Positions 33,061-43,944 of a DNA stretch of 64,000 bases are shown here, piece after piece. Numbering within the stretch: position 1 is the stretch's first letter; every line of letters begins with the position of its first letter. The notes beneath the pieces are model-generated. The model saw only the letters and a list, made by a program, of their open reading frames with translations, was not told the origin of the DNA and did not search any database. Position numbers and translations under genes: made by a program. The stretch comes from Cryptomeria japonica (taxonomy: Eukaryota; Streptophyta; Pinopsida; Cupressales; Cupressaceae), in the NCBI RefSeq assembly GCF_030272615.1, contig NC_081409.1, positions 532,000,291-532,064,290 of the forward strand, given 5' to 3'.

Positions 33061-34292
33061 GGAACCGGACAATCCTTATACAACCAAACCTATCAGTACT
33101 TAAAAGAGAATATCCTTACTCTTGACCTATCCCACAATCAGAGAAGAAATTTTATCTAACAATCATCTCAATATACTATTATTTTTGATACCTTATATAG
33201 GCAAGGTCTAGATAGCACTTTATTGAGATGTCTCAAATAAGAAGAATTTGAGAAAGTTCTTAACGAAGTCCACACAAGTATTTATGGCATACACTCAAGT
33301 GGATTAACACTGCCTAAGAAAATTCTTTGTATGGGTTACTATTGGCCTATTATGGAGAGAGATTCATTCAAATATGCCAAGAAATACAAACAATGCCAGA
33401 TCCATGGAAATCTCATCCACACATGAGCACAAGAATTGTATCCTATGGCAAGATCATGGTCATTTTCTTGATTTGGTAGGTAAGATAAATCCTTCATCCT
33501 CTAATGGACATAAGTTCATTTTGACTGCTACTGAATATTTCACCAAATGGATCAAAGCAGTAACTTTGACAAAAGTGATAGGAAAACAAATATCATCATT
33601 CATCTTGAATTATATAATCTGTCGCTATGGAGTTCCTATGACCATTATCACTAATAATGGACAACCATTTAAGAATCAATATATGAAAGAACTATGTGAG
33701 AAATTCCATATCCAACATAGGTTTTCTAATCCATATTATCCACAAGGAAATGGTCAAGCTGAGGCATCAAACAAGACTATCTTGAAAATCTTGAAGAAAA
33801 CTATCAATGATGCTGGAAAAGATTGGCACATTCAGCTAAATCCTGCTATTTGGGCATACTAAACCAACATCCACACACTAATGAGGGAAACTCCATATTG
33901 CTTAGTCTATGGATCAGAAGCCATATTACCAATAGAAGTAGAGATACCTTCTCTACGAGTTTCCTTGAAATTCATTATACCAGAAGAAGAAGAATGAGTC
34001 TCTAGGCTTCAAGAACTTGAGCTAATCCAGGAATGTCACCAAAATGCAATAGATCATTTGAAGGTATATCAACAGAGAATGGCAAGAAGTTATAATCATA
34101 GATTCAAGCCACACATTTTTTAGATTGGAGATATAGTTCTAAGGGAGAATCTGAGAAATCAGCAAGACAAAGAAAAGAAGGGTAAATTTAGTGGCAGCAT
34201 ATGGCTCAGGAGTATACAAATTATCTACCCCTGAAGGTGATTGGTTTGATGAACCTATCAATTCTATCCATCTGAAGAAATTCTATGCTTGA
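33061..34292 (+). pseudogene. F integrase, catalytic residues changed
   Basis: The core frame 33374-33862 has KFILTATEYFTKWIKAV, ICRYGVPMTIITNNGQPF and NPYYPQGNGQAEASNKTIL. Integrases use D, D and E. Here the first Asp (usual DYFTKW) is Glu and the second (usual DNG) is Asn, and only the Glu in GQAEAS remains. Upstream remnants (GLTLPKKILCMGYYWPIMER) correspond to the zinc-binding N-terminus. Downstream, RETPYCLVYGSEAILPIEVE and EPINSIHLKKFYA, stopping at 34292, complete the C-terminal part. Integrase inserts element DNA into the genome; this copy is dead by stops and by loss of the catalytic Asps. Confidence 0.88.
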
Positions 34293-35828
34293 GATATAAA
34301 AGTCTTGGAAAATATCAATAAAAAGCATTTAATGCCCTGAAGAAATAAGTAAAAATCAGAAAAGTAAAAAGTCCATAAAAAGCATAAAACAACAGAAAAG
34401 AAAAAAAATAAATTAAAATATGAAAAAATGCAATAAATTTAGATAGTAAAAACCTGGTAAACAAGCGCTATCTAAAAATGTGAGTTCTTCCATCTATGAG
34501 ATCTCTTTGCACACCTATCCACTTCATCCTATCACATCTATCGCTTCCATCTATCCTAGCTTATCCATTTCATCTTTCACATCCATTGCTTTGAACCATT
34601 TAGTAGAAAATACGTAAGTTACCAACAATTATCAATCTTTGACGTACTTATAATAGTCACTATCATATATTTTATCAGAAATAATCAATCTGCATTTGTA
34701 TCCCACCATAATTTGGATCTTGATCAATTCATTTCCATAAAAAAAAATTGTTTCCGCTAGGGGGAAAATCCTAATTCCTTTTGCAAAGGTGATCTTTTGA
34801 ATCTTTCAAAATCCAAAACATTCAAAAAACTTAGAAAAACCAAAAACATCTAGGATTTTGAAACAGATAACGAGCAACAAAGCAATGAAGATCAAGGCCT
34901 TTTATGACAACTGAATTATGAACCTCGAAAAATGAAGAATCAACCAGCAAGTAACAAAGGATTATCAATGATTTCATCAAGATGATTATATCAATTAATG
35001 ACCATGGGAACATGTGAATGACATACAAGATTCAATGTTTAGATCTTGATTTTATTGGTAATCATGTACTCTATGCAACTCAAGGATGTCCATGACTAGA
35101 GAAGCTATGATGGGGCATGATTATTTTCTTTGATTGTTATATGTGGTTTATCTCCTATTAAGGTATGCACTTGTCTAAGGATATGATCAACAAAAGATCA
35201 AGGAGGACGTTCTGAGTCATGCATGAAAGGGGATAATCCTTGTATGTTCTGCAAGAAATACTCAGGTCTACTTGATTCATTATATCAAGTTGCTTGTATA
35301 AACTTGCTATATCAAAATCCATGTAAGAAATACTCAGGTCAACTTGGATCATTAAGTCAAGTTGCTTGTATTTTCTTACAACATTTTAAAGCTCAATGAT
35401 GAAATCAAGCACTGTTACAAGACAACATATGAAGAATGGCAGTATCATTTTTAGTTAGATCATTTTAGATTAGCTCATTTTTCATCTGCATTATAAGCAT
35501 CCATTGTCAATTGCATTATAAGAATTTCATTTCATTCATAGATCAACGGTTATAAATAAAGATTGAGTATACTTGGACAAACAAAAAACAATTTGCATTT
35601 GATCATTGTAGGTGCATTCATTTTTAGAATCATTTTCATCATCATCCATTTTATTTAGTTGCATTCAATCATGCATTATTTTGCATTCCATTAAGTGCAT
35701 TTCATTAATCATATAGTATATCATCATCATTTGCATTTAAAATCATCAAACTTGAAATCAAAAATATATCATGTATATCATTTCCATTTACATCATCCTT
35801 CACATTAAAAATGAAATAAAATCACTCA
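34293..35828 (+). other. F 3' non-coding region, first part
   Basis: No coding signal. It is AT-rich and, from 35460 on, low complexity with many CAT/ATC words (CATTTTCATCATCATCCATT). The same character continues after G at 43599-43880, showing one region split by G. A purine run CTAGGGGGAAAA near 34755 might be an additional polypurine tract, but nothing supports it further. Confidence 0.6.
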
Positions 35829-37352
35829 TGTAAAGCTCTGATACCAATTGTAAAGCTTTGATGCTAATAGTAAACAAGATGAGAGGGGGGGTGAATCATA
35901 CAAACTTAATCTTCAATATATTCAACACATTCAACCTTGGTAGCTTATACTTCTAAATATATAACCAAAACTGTAAAACATTCAAACTCATAAACACATA
36001 ATCATCATAACACATGTAACGCGAGATTTAACATGGGAACCCAAATAGGGAAAAACCACTGTGGGATTTTGGACCCACTAAGAAATATACTCTTCTAGAG
36101 TATGCTCGGTTAAAAGAAAATCCTGTTAAAGATTACAAACACATTGCTAGATGTGACCCTATTAAGGGATTTCTCTCAGACTTGTTAGAGTCTTTCACTT
36201 TGTTAGAAGTGACCTTGTCAGAGGATTTCAAACACTCATTTAGAATGTTACCTTGCTAGAGGATTTACAAATAAGACTGCTAAGTCCACTTGGTTAAGAG
36301 ATTTTTTGTCACTTTACAAAATAACAGTAATAAAAATATATCTACAACTTCACATCTAAAATGCTAAAGCAAATTCTTATTTGCTCAACACTTGTCTAGT
36401 CATAGGACTTATCTTGTCCCTCTGTTGGGCTCCCTACACTATTATTCAAATAGGTCTTCAAGCTTCTATGCTCGGTAATCACTATGTAGCATCCCTGTGC
36501 TTAGACTTGCCCACATACATTGTTTATAAACAATTCCTTATTTATAAACAATTTGCTAACTGCTGAATCTCCTTGATCACATTTCCCATGATCAATCATA
36601 GCCATCAAATCATCAAACTTAACTAGGTTCAATGTATCCTTCGATCTGAAAACATTTTACCTCACCTTGGAACTTGCATTCCTTCCTAGGAACTCGTGCT
36701 AGGTTATTGCGGTTCAATCTATGTTGTAGATCTTCCTCTTGATTTTCCATTGCCATAGATCCTTAACAAACTTCATGCGCAGCATAACAATCATTTATTC
36801 ATCTCCAGCTAATCAGCTTCCTTCATTAAATAACGCTTTCATTCCTTCAATGTTGTCTGTCATAACTCGGTTGTAACTCGGTAAATATTATACTTTACTC
36901 GATAGACATTCTGACTTCATTAACCAATATCGATAACCTTAGGGTTTACCAACTAGGTTCCTTAGGGTTTACCAACTAGGTTCTTTGCTCGGTGACATGG
37001 TACAGTATTAAGCTTACAATCAACAACATATGTAGGATATCAAAACAATCTAAACATCATGATCTCTTCATTGTGTAACTCGGTAATAGTTGCCCATTGA
37101 ATAACTTATTATTCCCCTTCATTATCACATTCTTTTTGTGTCACTTACCGATCTCTTAATACTCATCAATACATACTTCTCAAGATATGACAACATCATA
37201 CTAAATCAAAAAATCAGTTTCTTGGCATCAATGACAAAATAATATTATAAAGACAGTAATCATCCTTCTTTAGTTATATCAATAATCTCCAACAACTTTC
37301 TCAATATCCTTATTGAAATGCCAACAATCTCCTTTCTATTGTAATGCCAACA
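35829..37352 (-). repeat. 3' LTR of G
   Basis: 1,524 bp, plus-strand TGTAAAGCTC to ATGCCAACA. Near its left edge it contains two 20-bp units: GCTCTGATACCAATTGTAAA (35835) and GCTTTGATGCTAATAGTAAA (35855). The first contains, on the minus strand, a perfect TGGTATCAGAGC primer-site sequence. Small frames inside (for example near 36381-36566) are repeated in the other LTR and are not genes. Confidence 0.95.
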
Positions 37353-37364
37353 ATCTCCCCCTTT
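37353..37364 (-). promoter_or_regulatory. Polypurine tract of G
   Basis: Minus strand AAAGGGGGAGAT next to the 3' LTR, where plus-strand DNA synthesis starts. C has the identical tract at 22569-22580. Confidence 0.85.
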
Positions 37365-37820
37365 GGCATTGATGGCAATACCAACTTTTAAATAGTAATA
37401 CCAACAGGATATTCAAATTGATTTTGATTTAGATTGTTGTGGAGACTTCTCTTGTTATCCTTGAGTTGTTTTCTTGCATTTTAATCTTCTCCCTTTTTTA
37501 GTAATCTTTTCCCCCTGTCATTAGTCTTTTGTTATCTTCTTCATTTAAGACTTTACCATTTAGTCTACCATTTAGTCTTCTCCCCCTTTGACAACAATGC
37601 CAAAAAGTAAAAGAACAAAATCATGAACTCTTTTTCTATGAAGTGCTTGCTTTGTTGTGTTACACATGCAAATGTAACATCTAAAACTCAATCAGAGCAA
37701 TCTTTCCTTCAATACTATTTCCTGCACACCTTTAGAAAACCTCCTAAAGTGCGTAAATCATCATCAATCCACTCATGATATTCTGTAGATTCATCGAATT
37801 GATGCTTTCACCGAACTCTG

Positions 37821-39263
37821 TCAGTGAATAGAAGATAGGGGTAGGACCCCTAACTTGCTTCTGAGATACTCAAAAGTGTCCCTTGGTAGTAGTTTTGTGA
37901 AGATGTCTACTATTTGCTCCTTTGAACTGATATATTCCAACACAACTTTCTTCACTTGAACTTCTTCTCTGAGATAATGATACTTTATAGAGATATATTT
38001 TATCTTAGAGTGCATTACCAGATTCTTTGAAATGTTAATGGCACTAGTATTATCATAGAATATAGTTACTGGCTCAGTAACTTTCTCATTTATACCTTCC
38101 AATAGTTGTTTTATCCATGCAATATTGGTACAATTCAATGCTGTAGTGACATATTTAGCTTCAGCTATTGATTGTGAAATGCATCCTTGTTTCTTGCTAA
38201 CCCAACTTACTAGTCTATCTCCCAAGAAGAAAGCTCCACCACTTGTGCTTTCCTTGTCATCAATGTTTCTTGCCCAATTAGCATTAGTATACACTTTTAA
38301 ATAAAAATCATTCCTCTTTTTATATACTAAGCCATAATCTTCAGTGCCTCTCAGGTATCTGAAAATTCTCTTGATTGTTGTTATATGGGTTTCTTTGGGA
38401 TCTGCAGAAAATCTTGCAACTATTCCTACTGCATGTGCTATATCCGGTCTACTGTGCACAACATATTGTAACTTTCCAATCATGGATCAGTAAAGTGTCT
38501 CATCAATAGATGCAGATTCATCATTCTTTGATAATTTATAGTTAGTAGTCATAGAAGTACTTACTGGTTTTGAATCCTCCATTCCAAACTTCTTTAAGAT
38601 TTCCTTTATGTACTTGGATTGAGTAATGAAAATGTCATCTTTCATTTGCAGTATTTGTAAACCTATAAAATACTTTATCTTGCCAATTAATGACATCTCA
38701 AATTCTTTGCACATTTCATTTCCAAAGTTCTTGCATAGAGAATCATTTCCACTAAAAATAATATCATCAACAAATATGGCTGAGATCAGTATTCCATTGT
38801 CCTCATCATTCTTCATGTACATATTGTTGTTTTCACTTGTCCTTATAAATCCAATCTTAATCAAGTAAGAGTGCAGTCACTCATACCATGCTCTAGGTGC
38901 TTGTTTCAGACCATATAAAGCTTTGTTCAATTTACATACCTGATCTTTACTCCTATCTTCAACAAATCCTTCAAGTTGTTCAATATAAACTTCTTCTTCT
39001 AGTATACCATTCAAAAATGCAGATTTAACATCCATTTGATATACCTTGAAATTTTTGAAAGCAGCATATGCCAACAATGTTCTTACTCCCTCAAGTCTAG
39101 CCACAGGTGCAAAAGTCTCACCATAATCTATTCCTTCTTCTTGAGCATAACCTTTGCAAAATAGTCTTGCTTTATTTCGAATGACCTCACCTTTTTCATT
39201 TAGCTTGTTTCTGAAAATCAACTTTGTACCGATTACATTTTTGTCCTTCGGTCTTGGGACCAA
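37821..39263 (-). pseudogene. G reverse transcriptase and RNase H (Copia)
   Basis: One minus-strand frame from 39263 to 37821 with two TGA stops (near 38875 and 38485), both in contexts where CGA (Arg) would fit. RT motifs: [52 protein letters not shown] and the catalytic FVDD in SAIFVDDIIFSGND. RNase H: DPKETHITTIKRIFRYLRGT, GGAFFLGDRLVSWVSKKQGC, FYDNTSAINISKNLVMHSK and IVDIFTKLLPRDTFEYLRSK. Length and order are normal for the end of a Copia polyprotein. It converts element RNA to DNA and degrades the RNA; this copy would need readthrough of two stops. Confidence 0.93.
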
Positions 39264-40389
39264 TGTCCAAGTTTCATTCTTCTTGATTTGATCAATCTCT
39301 TCTATTATAGCATTTACCCAATCTTCATTGTTAAATGCCTCTTTTACTATTCTCGGTTCAAAATTCAGATATCAGACATGTGTTCTGTCTCAGTTTGTTC
39401 CTTGTCATCACTGGATCATCCTTATCTCCTATAATCTGACTTGATGCATGATTTCTTCTGACATATTTGGCTAATATAGGCTCGGTAGCCTCGATATGAT
39501 CTTATTCATCACTCAGTAACTGGATATTATCTTCATTTTCTTCAGCAACTTTCTCGGTAGGACTTCTCGATTGAACATAAACAAATTCTTCATAATTTTC
39601 TGGTTCTTTGGAATTTCCTTCATCATTTCTTTCTACAAATTCATCAAATTTCACATTTGCACTTTCTACTATTTTGTTAAATGATTTGATCAGACATTTC
39701 AATGCTTTACTTCTAGAAGAATAACCAAGAAATGTTCCTTCCTCACTTTTCTGATCAAACTTTCCATTTCTATCATCTTTTTGAGCATAACATCTACTTC
39801 CAAAGATTTTAAAATAACTTACATTAGGTTTCTTGTCATACCAGATTTCATATGGTGTCTTCATAGTTCCTTTCTTCAGTTGTGCTCGGTTCAGGGTGTA
39901 AACAATAGTGATGATTGCTTCTCTCCAAAATGTTTGAGGTGCCCTCTTTTCTATCATTAGGGTTCTGGCACAATCTACAATTGATTTGTTTCTTCTCTCA
40001 GCTATCCCATTTTGCTGAGGTGTTCTCGATGCAGACACTTGCCTTTTTATACCATGATCATTGCAGAATAAGTTAAATTCATCAAAAGTGAATTCTCCTC
40101 CTCTATCAGATCTAAGACATTTCATTTGTCTTCCTGTTTCATTTTCAACTCTTGCCTTGTACCGTTTAAACATTTGAAAAGTTTATGATTTTTCTTTTAA
40201 AAACATAACTGACATCATCCTTGAGTAGTCATCCACAAATAATATGAAATATTTATCACCATAATAACTCTGAACTTTCATAGGACCACAAAGATCAGTG
40301 TGTACTAGATCTAAAATTCCTTTAGAAGTGTAGGACTTACTTGTAAAGCTTGATCTTGTCATCTTACCCATCTGGCATCCTCGACACAT
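39264..40389 (-). pseudogene. G integrase (Copia)
   Basis: Frame 40389-39502 has a TAA near 40183. The core motifs are present: HTDLCGPMKV and FVDDYSR (Asp), CLRSDRGGEFTFDEF (Asp), TPQQNGIAERRNKSI (Glu), then PQTFWREAIITIVYTLNR and KIFGSRCYAQ. All three catalytic acids are visible, unlike in F. CRGCQMGKM at the start is the end of the zinc-binding domain. The stretch 39264-39501 links integrase to RT, in which the frame changes. The enzyme inserts the DNA copy with a 5-bp duplication, as seen around G. Confidence 0.9.
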
Positions 40390-41081
40390 AGCATTCTCAA
40401 GTTTTTCCAGGCTTGGTAGACCTCTTACTCAGTGCTTCTTATTTTGATCAGATTATCAAAATTTACATGACAAAACCTTTTATGCCATAACCAGGTATCT
40501 TCTATTTTTGCATATAGACATTTGTTTTGAGTTGAGTCAAGATGAAATGTATTACCTTTTGTTTGTGTCCCGATAGCAGCCAACTTTCCATGTTTGTCAT
40601 GAACTTTGACACATCCCTTCTGGAATTCTATTCGATATCCTGTATTGTTTAGCTATGCTACACTCAACAAATTGTATTTCAAACCTTCAACCCAGTATAC
40701 ATCATCATATTTAGCATTGTCAAGAAGTGTTATAGATCCTTTACCTTTCATCGGACATGGTGCATCATTACCAAATTTTACATAACCTCCATCATAATCT
40801 TCTAATTTAACAAATTTGTGTTTATCACCTGTCATGTGATGTGAGCATCCACTATCTATGATCCAAGAATCATTATTATTTATGTGAGATATTAGGGATT
40901 TTTCTTCATACCTTTCTTCATCTGATCCATCTTTAATAGCCACATAAACAACTTCCTCTGTATCAGTTTCATCAGATTTATTATCGTTGGATTCCTCATT
41001 AGCTACTAGGCATGTCTTTCTGTCTCTCCTTCTGAAGTCTTGATGTCCTCTGTATTGGTTGTCTTTCTGCTTTTTATCCCA
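40390..41081 (-). pseudogene. G protease and pre-integrase region
   Basis: Frame 40943-40653 includes SWIIDSGCSHHMTGDKHKF, the Copia aspartic protease site (D-S-G), then DDVYWVEGLKYNLLSVA, where the pre-integrase domain begins. A stop follows at 40653. The remainder (40650-40400, HDKHGKLAAIGTQ-type sequence) leads to integrase. Upstream, 40944-41081 is a hydrophilic linker from gag. The protease matures the polyprotein; its active-site triplet is intact. Confidence 0.88.
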
Positions 41082-42004
41082 TTATTCTCTCTTTTCACTA
41101 GATTCTTTGTCAGGGTAGTTAGAAGCCATATGTTCTATTTTGTCACAATTGAAACATTTGAAAGGTAGCTTTCCTTTATACTTACCTTTTCCTCTCGGTA
41201 ACCTCCTGGCTAATAATGCTTCAAACTCTTCTTGCTTTTTGATTTCTTCATATAGTTTGTGTACCTCTTCCATGTTTTTGTGAAATCTTTCACTTGCTCC
41301 ACTGTGATTCCCTTCAGAATACTTACTCATTCTATCATTGTAATCATCAGATTCACCAATATGAAAAGAACTGAATGCAGATTCTACTTTTTTACCGAAG
41401 ACCCACTGTTATCAAAATTACTTAACTCAAATGCATGTAGCTTACCAATAGTAGCATCCAAATAAACTGGCATATTTGGTACAGACCTTAGTTCATTGAT
41501 TGTAGAGACTCGGATTGCATAAGTAGGTAGAAGGGTTCTAAGCAACTTACTTGTTACATCCTTTTCTTCAATAGTTCATCCTGCCCCTTTGATTTGATTG
41601 ACAGTCTCCTTTAACCTTGTACTGTATTGGGTTATGTTCTCACCTTCATTCATTCTCATGGATTCAAGTTGTCATCTTAGACTATCTACTTTTTCTCTCT
41701 GAACATGTTCATCACCGCCATACACAGATATGAGCTTGGTCCACATTGCTTTTGCATCATTACAACCTTCTTGATCATTAAACTCTGAGTCGGTCAATGT
41801 TGATGTTATTCCAATCATAGCTTGAATATGTTCTTGCTTTGCCTTTATCTCTTCCAAGATCATCGGGTTGGTGCTTGGTGGTATGTAATAATTCTCCAAA
41901 TAATGTGTTGCATATTCTCCAATTCCTAATAAGTGTAGCTTCATCCTTTTCTACCATGTGGAGAAACTTGACTTGTTCAGCTTTGGTACATCCCTTTTAT
42001 ACAT
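41082..42004 (-). pseudogene. G gag (Copia)
   Basis: The likely start is ATG at 42004 (MYKRDVPKLNKSSFSTW), then a TAG where CAG would fit, then 41944 on. Copia gag motifs are present: ILEEIKAKQEHIQAMIGITS, NDAKAMWTKLISVYGGDEH, QLESMRMNEGENITQYSTRL. The knuckle CFNCDKIEHMASNY is damaged (Gly and last Cys changed). Three stops and a frame change lie between 41670 and 41330. Gag packages the RNA. The initiation codon lies 54 bp inside the primer site, as is usual for compact Copia elements. Confidence 0.88.
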
Positions 42005-42057
42005 CTTTGGATCTTTGCCTCAAGTACCTTTTAAAATTTTCTTCTAGAGTCCAAAGC

Positions 42058-42069
42058 CTTGATACCAAT
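42058..42069 (-). promoter_or_regulatory. Primer-binding site of G
   Basis: Minus strand TGGTATCAAGGC beside the 5' LTR, one of three tandem 20-bp units (42058-42077, 42078-42097 with small phase shift, and 42098 on) that straddle the LTR border. Initiator-Met tRNA priming is expected; two bases differ from the usual TGGTATCAGAGC. Confidence 0.85.
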
Positions 42070-43593
42070 TGTAAAGATCTAATACCAATTGGAAAGCTCT
42101 GATGCTAATAGTAAACAACATGAGAGGGGGCGGTGAATCATACAAACTTAATCTTCAATATATTCAACAGATTCAACCTCAGTAGCTTATACTTCTGAAT
42201 ATATAACCAAAACTGTAAAACATTCAAACTCATAAACACATAATCATCATAACACATATAACACTAGATTTAACGTGGAAACCCAAATAGGGAAAAACCA
42301 TTGTGGGATTTCAGACCCACTAAGAAATATACTCTTCTAGAGTATGCTCGGTTAAAAGCAAATCTTGTTAAAGATTACAAACACATTGCTAGATGTGACC
42401 CGGTTAAGGGATTTCCCTCAGACTTGTTAGAGTCTTGCACTTTGTTAGAAGTGACCTTGTCAAAGGATTTCAACCACTCATTTAGAATGTTACCTTGCTA
42501 GAGGATTTACAAATAAGACTGTTAACTCCACTCGGTTAAGAGATTTTCTGTCACTTTACAAAATAACAGTAATAAAAATATATCTGCAACTTCACATCTA
42601 AAATGCTGAAGCAAATTCTTATTTGCTCAACACTTGTCTAGTCATAGGACTTATCTTGTCCCTCTGTTGGGCTCCCTACACTGTTATTCAAATAGGTCTT
42701 CAAGCTTCTGTGCTCGGTAATCACTATGTAGCATCCCTGTGCTTACACTTGCCCGCATACATTGTTTATAAACAATTCCTTATTTATAAACAATTTGCTA
42801 ACCGCTGAATCTCCTTGATCACATTTCCCATGATCAATCATAGCCATCAGATCATCAAACTTGACTAGGTTCAATGTATCCTTTGATCTGAAAATGTTTT
42901 ACCTCACCTTGGAACTTGCATTCCTTCCTAGGAACTTGTGCTAGGTTATTGCGGTTCAATCTGTGTTGTAGATCTTCCTCTTGATTTTCCATTGTTGTAG
43001 ATCCTTAACAAACTTCATGTGTGGCATACCAATCATTTATTCATCTCCAACTAATCAGCTTCCTTCATTAAATAACGCTTTCATTCCTTCAATGTTGTCT
43101 GTCATAACTCAGTTGCAACTCGGTAAATAATATACTTTACTCGGTAGACATTCTACCTTCATTAACCGATATCGATAACCTTAGGGTTTACCGACTAGGT
43201 TCCTTAGGGTTACCGACTAGGTTCTTTATTCGGTGACATGGTACAGTATTAAACTTACAAACAATAACATATGTAGGATATCAAAACAATCTAAACATCA
43301 TGATCTCACCATTGTCTAACTCGGTAATAGTTACCCATTGAATAACTTACTATTCCCCTTCATTATCAAATTCTTTCTATGTCACTTACCGACCTCTTAA
43401 TACTCATCAATACATACTTCTCAAGATATGGCAACATCATACTGAATCAAAAAATCAATTTCTTGACATCAATGACAAAATAATATTATAAAGACAGTAA
43501 TCATCCATCTTTAGTTATATCAATAATCTCCAAAAACCTTCTCAATATCCTTATTGAAATGCCAACAATCTCCTTTCTAATGTAATGCCAACA
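42070..43593 (-). repeat. 5' LTR of G
   Basis: 1,524 bp, partner of 35829-37352. At the left edge it reads TGTAAAGATCTAATACCAATTG then GCTCTGATGCTAATAGTAAA-like units, matching the 3' LTR, so the extra primer-like units were part of the integrated LTR. Flanked on the right by ACTCA (43594-43598). Confidence 0.95.
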
Positions 43594-43598
43594 ACTCA

Positions 43599-43944
43599 TT
43601 CATTTGCATTCCCATATAGATCATTTCATTCACATCATTTAAGTTAATAATCATTTTCATTTGCATCCATGATCATCAAAATCAAAAAAATTAAAAGCTT
43701 TCATCATTGCATCATATAGAACATCATCATCATGAAAATAAAAGAAAAGATCATCATAACATCATGCATGTAATCAATGCATATAGATCATCATCATATA
43801 GAGTAACAGGCATAATAAAAGATCATCATATAGAGTCTATGTCTGCATATAGATCATCATAAAACAATAAAAAGTCCAAGTATACAATGATATCGGATCA
43901 AAAATACAAGTGCCTCATCAATATAAGTCAAGTCACAGCTACCC
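43599..43944 (+). other. F 3' non-coding region after G, low complexity
   Basis: Rich in ATC/CAT and GATCATCATATAGA words; continues the stretch 35460-35828 interrupted by G. No coding signal. Confidence 0.6.

Larger units (their letters stand above)
35829..43593 (-). mobile_element. Element G: complete-length Copia retrotransposon
   Basis: G lies on the minus strand. LTRs of exactly 1,524 bp (42070-43593 and 35829-37352) are flanked by the duplication ACTCA (35824-35828 and 43594-43598). The minus-strand order is primer site, gag, protease, integrase, RT, RNase H, purine tract: the Copia order. LTRs differ by roughly 5-6 percent in the first 250 bp. Coding regions are nearly complete but carry several stops, many explicable by C-to-T change (CGA to TGA, CAG to TAG), plus a few frame changes. 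It inserted into the 3' region of F. Confidence 0.95.

Noticed and set aside
34750-34770. CTAGGGGGAAAA as a central polypurine tract of F
   Set aside because: A single purine run without an adjoining LTR or a counterpart in A or H; too weak to annotate.
36381-36566. 61-aa frame duplicated at 42623-42808
   Set aside because: Both copies lie in the two LTRs of G; duplication is due to the LTR pair, not a gene family.
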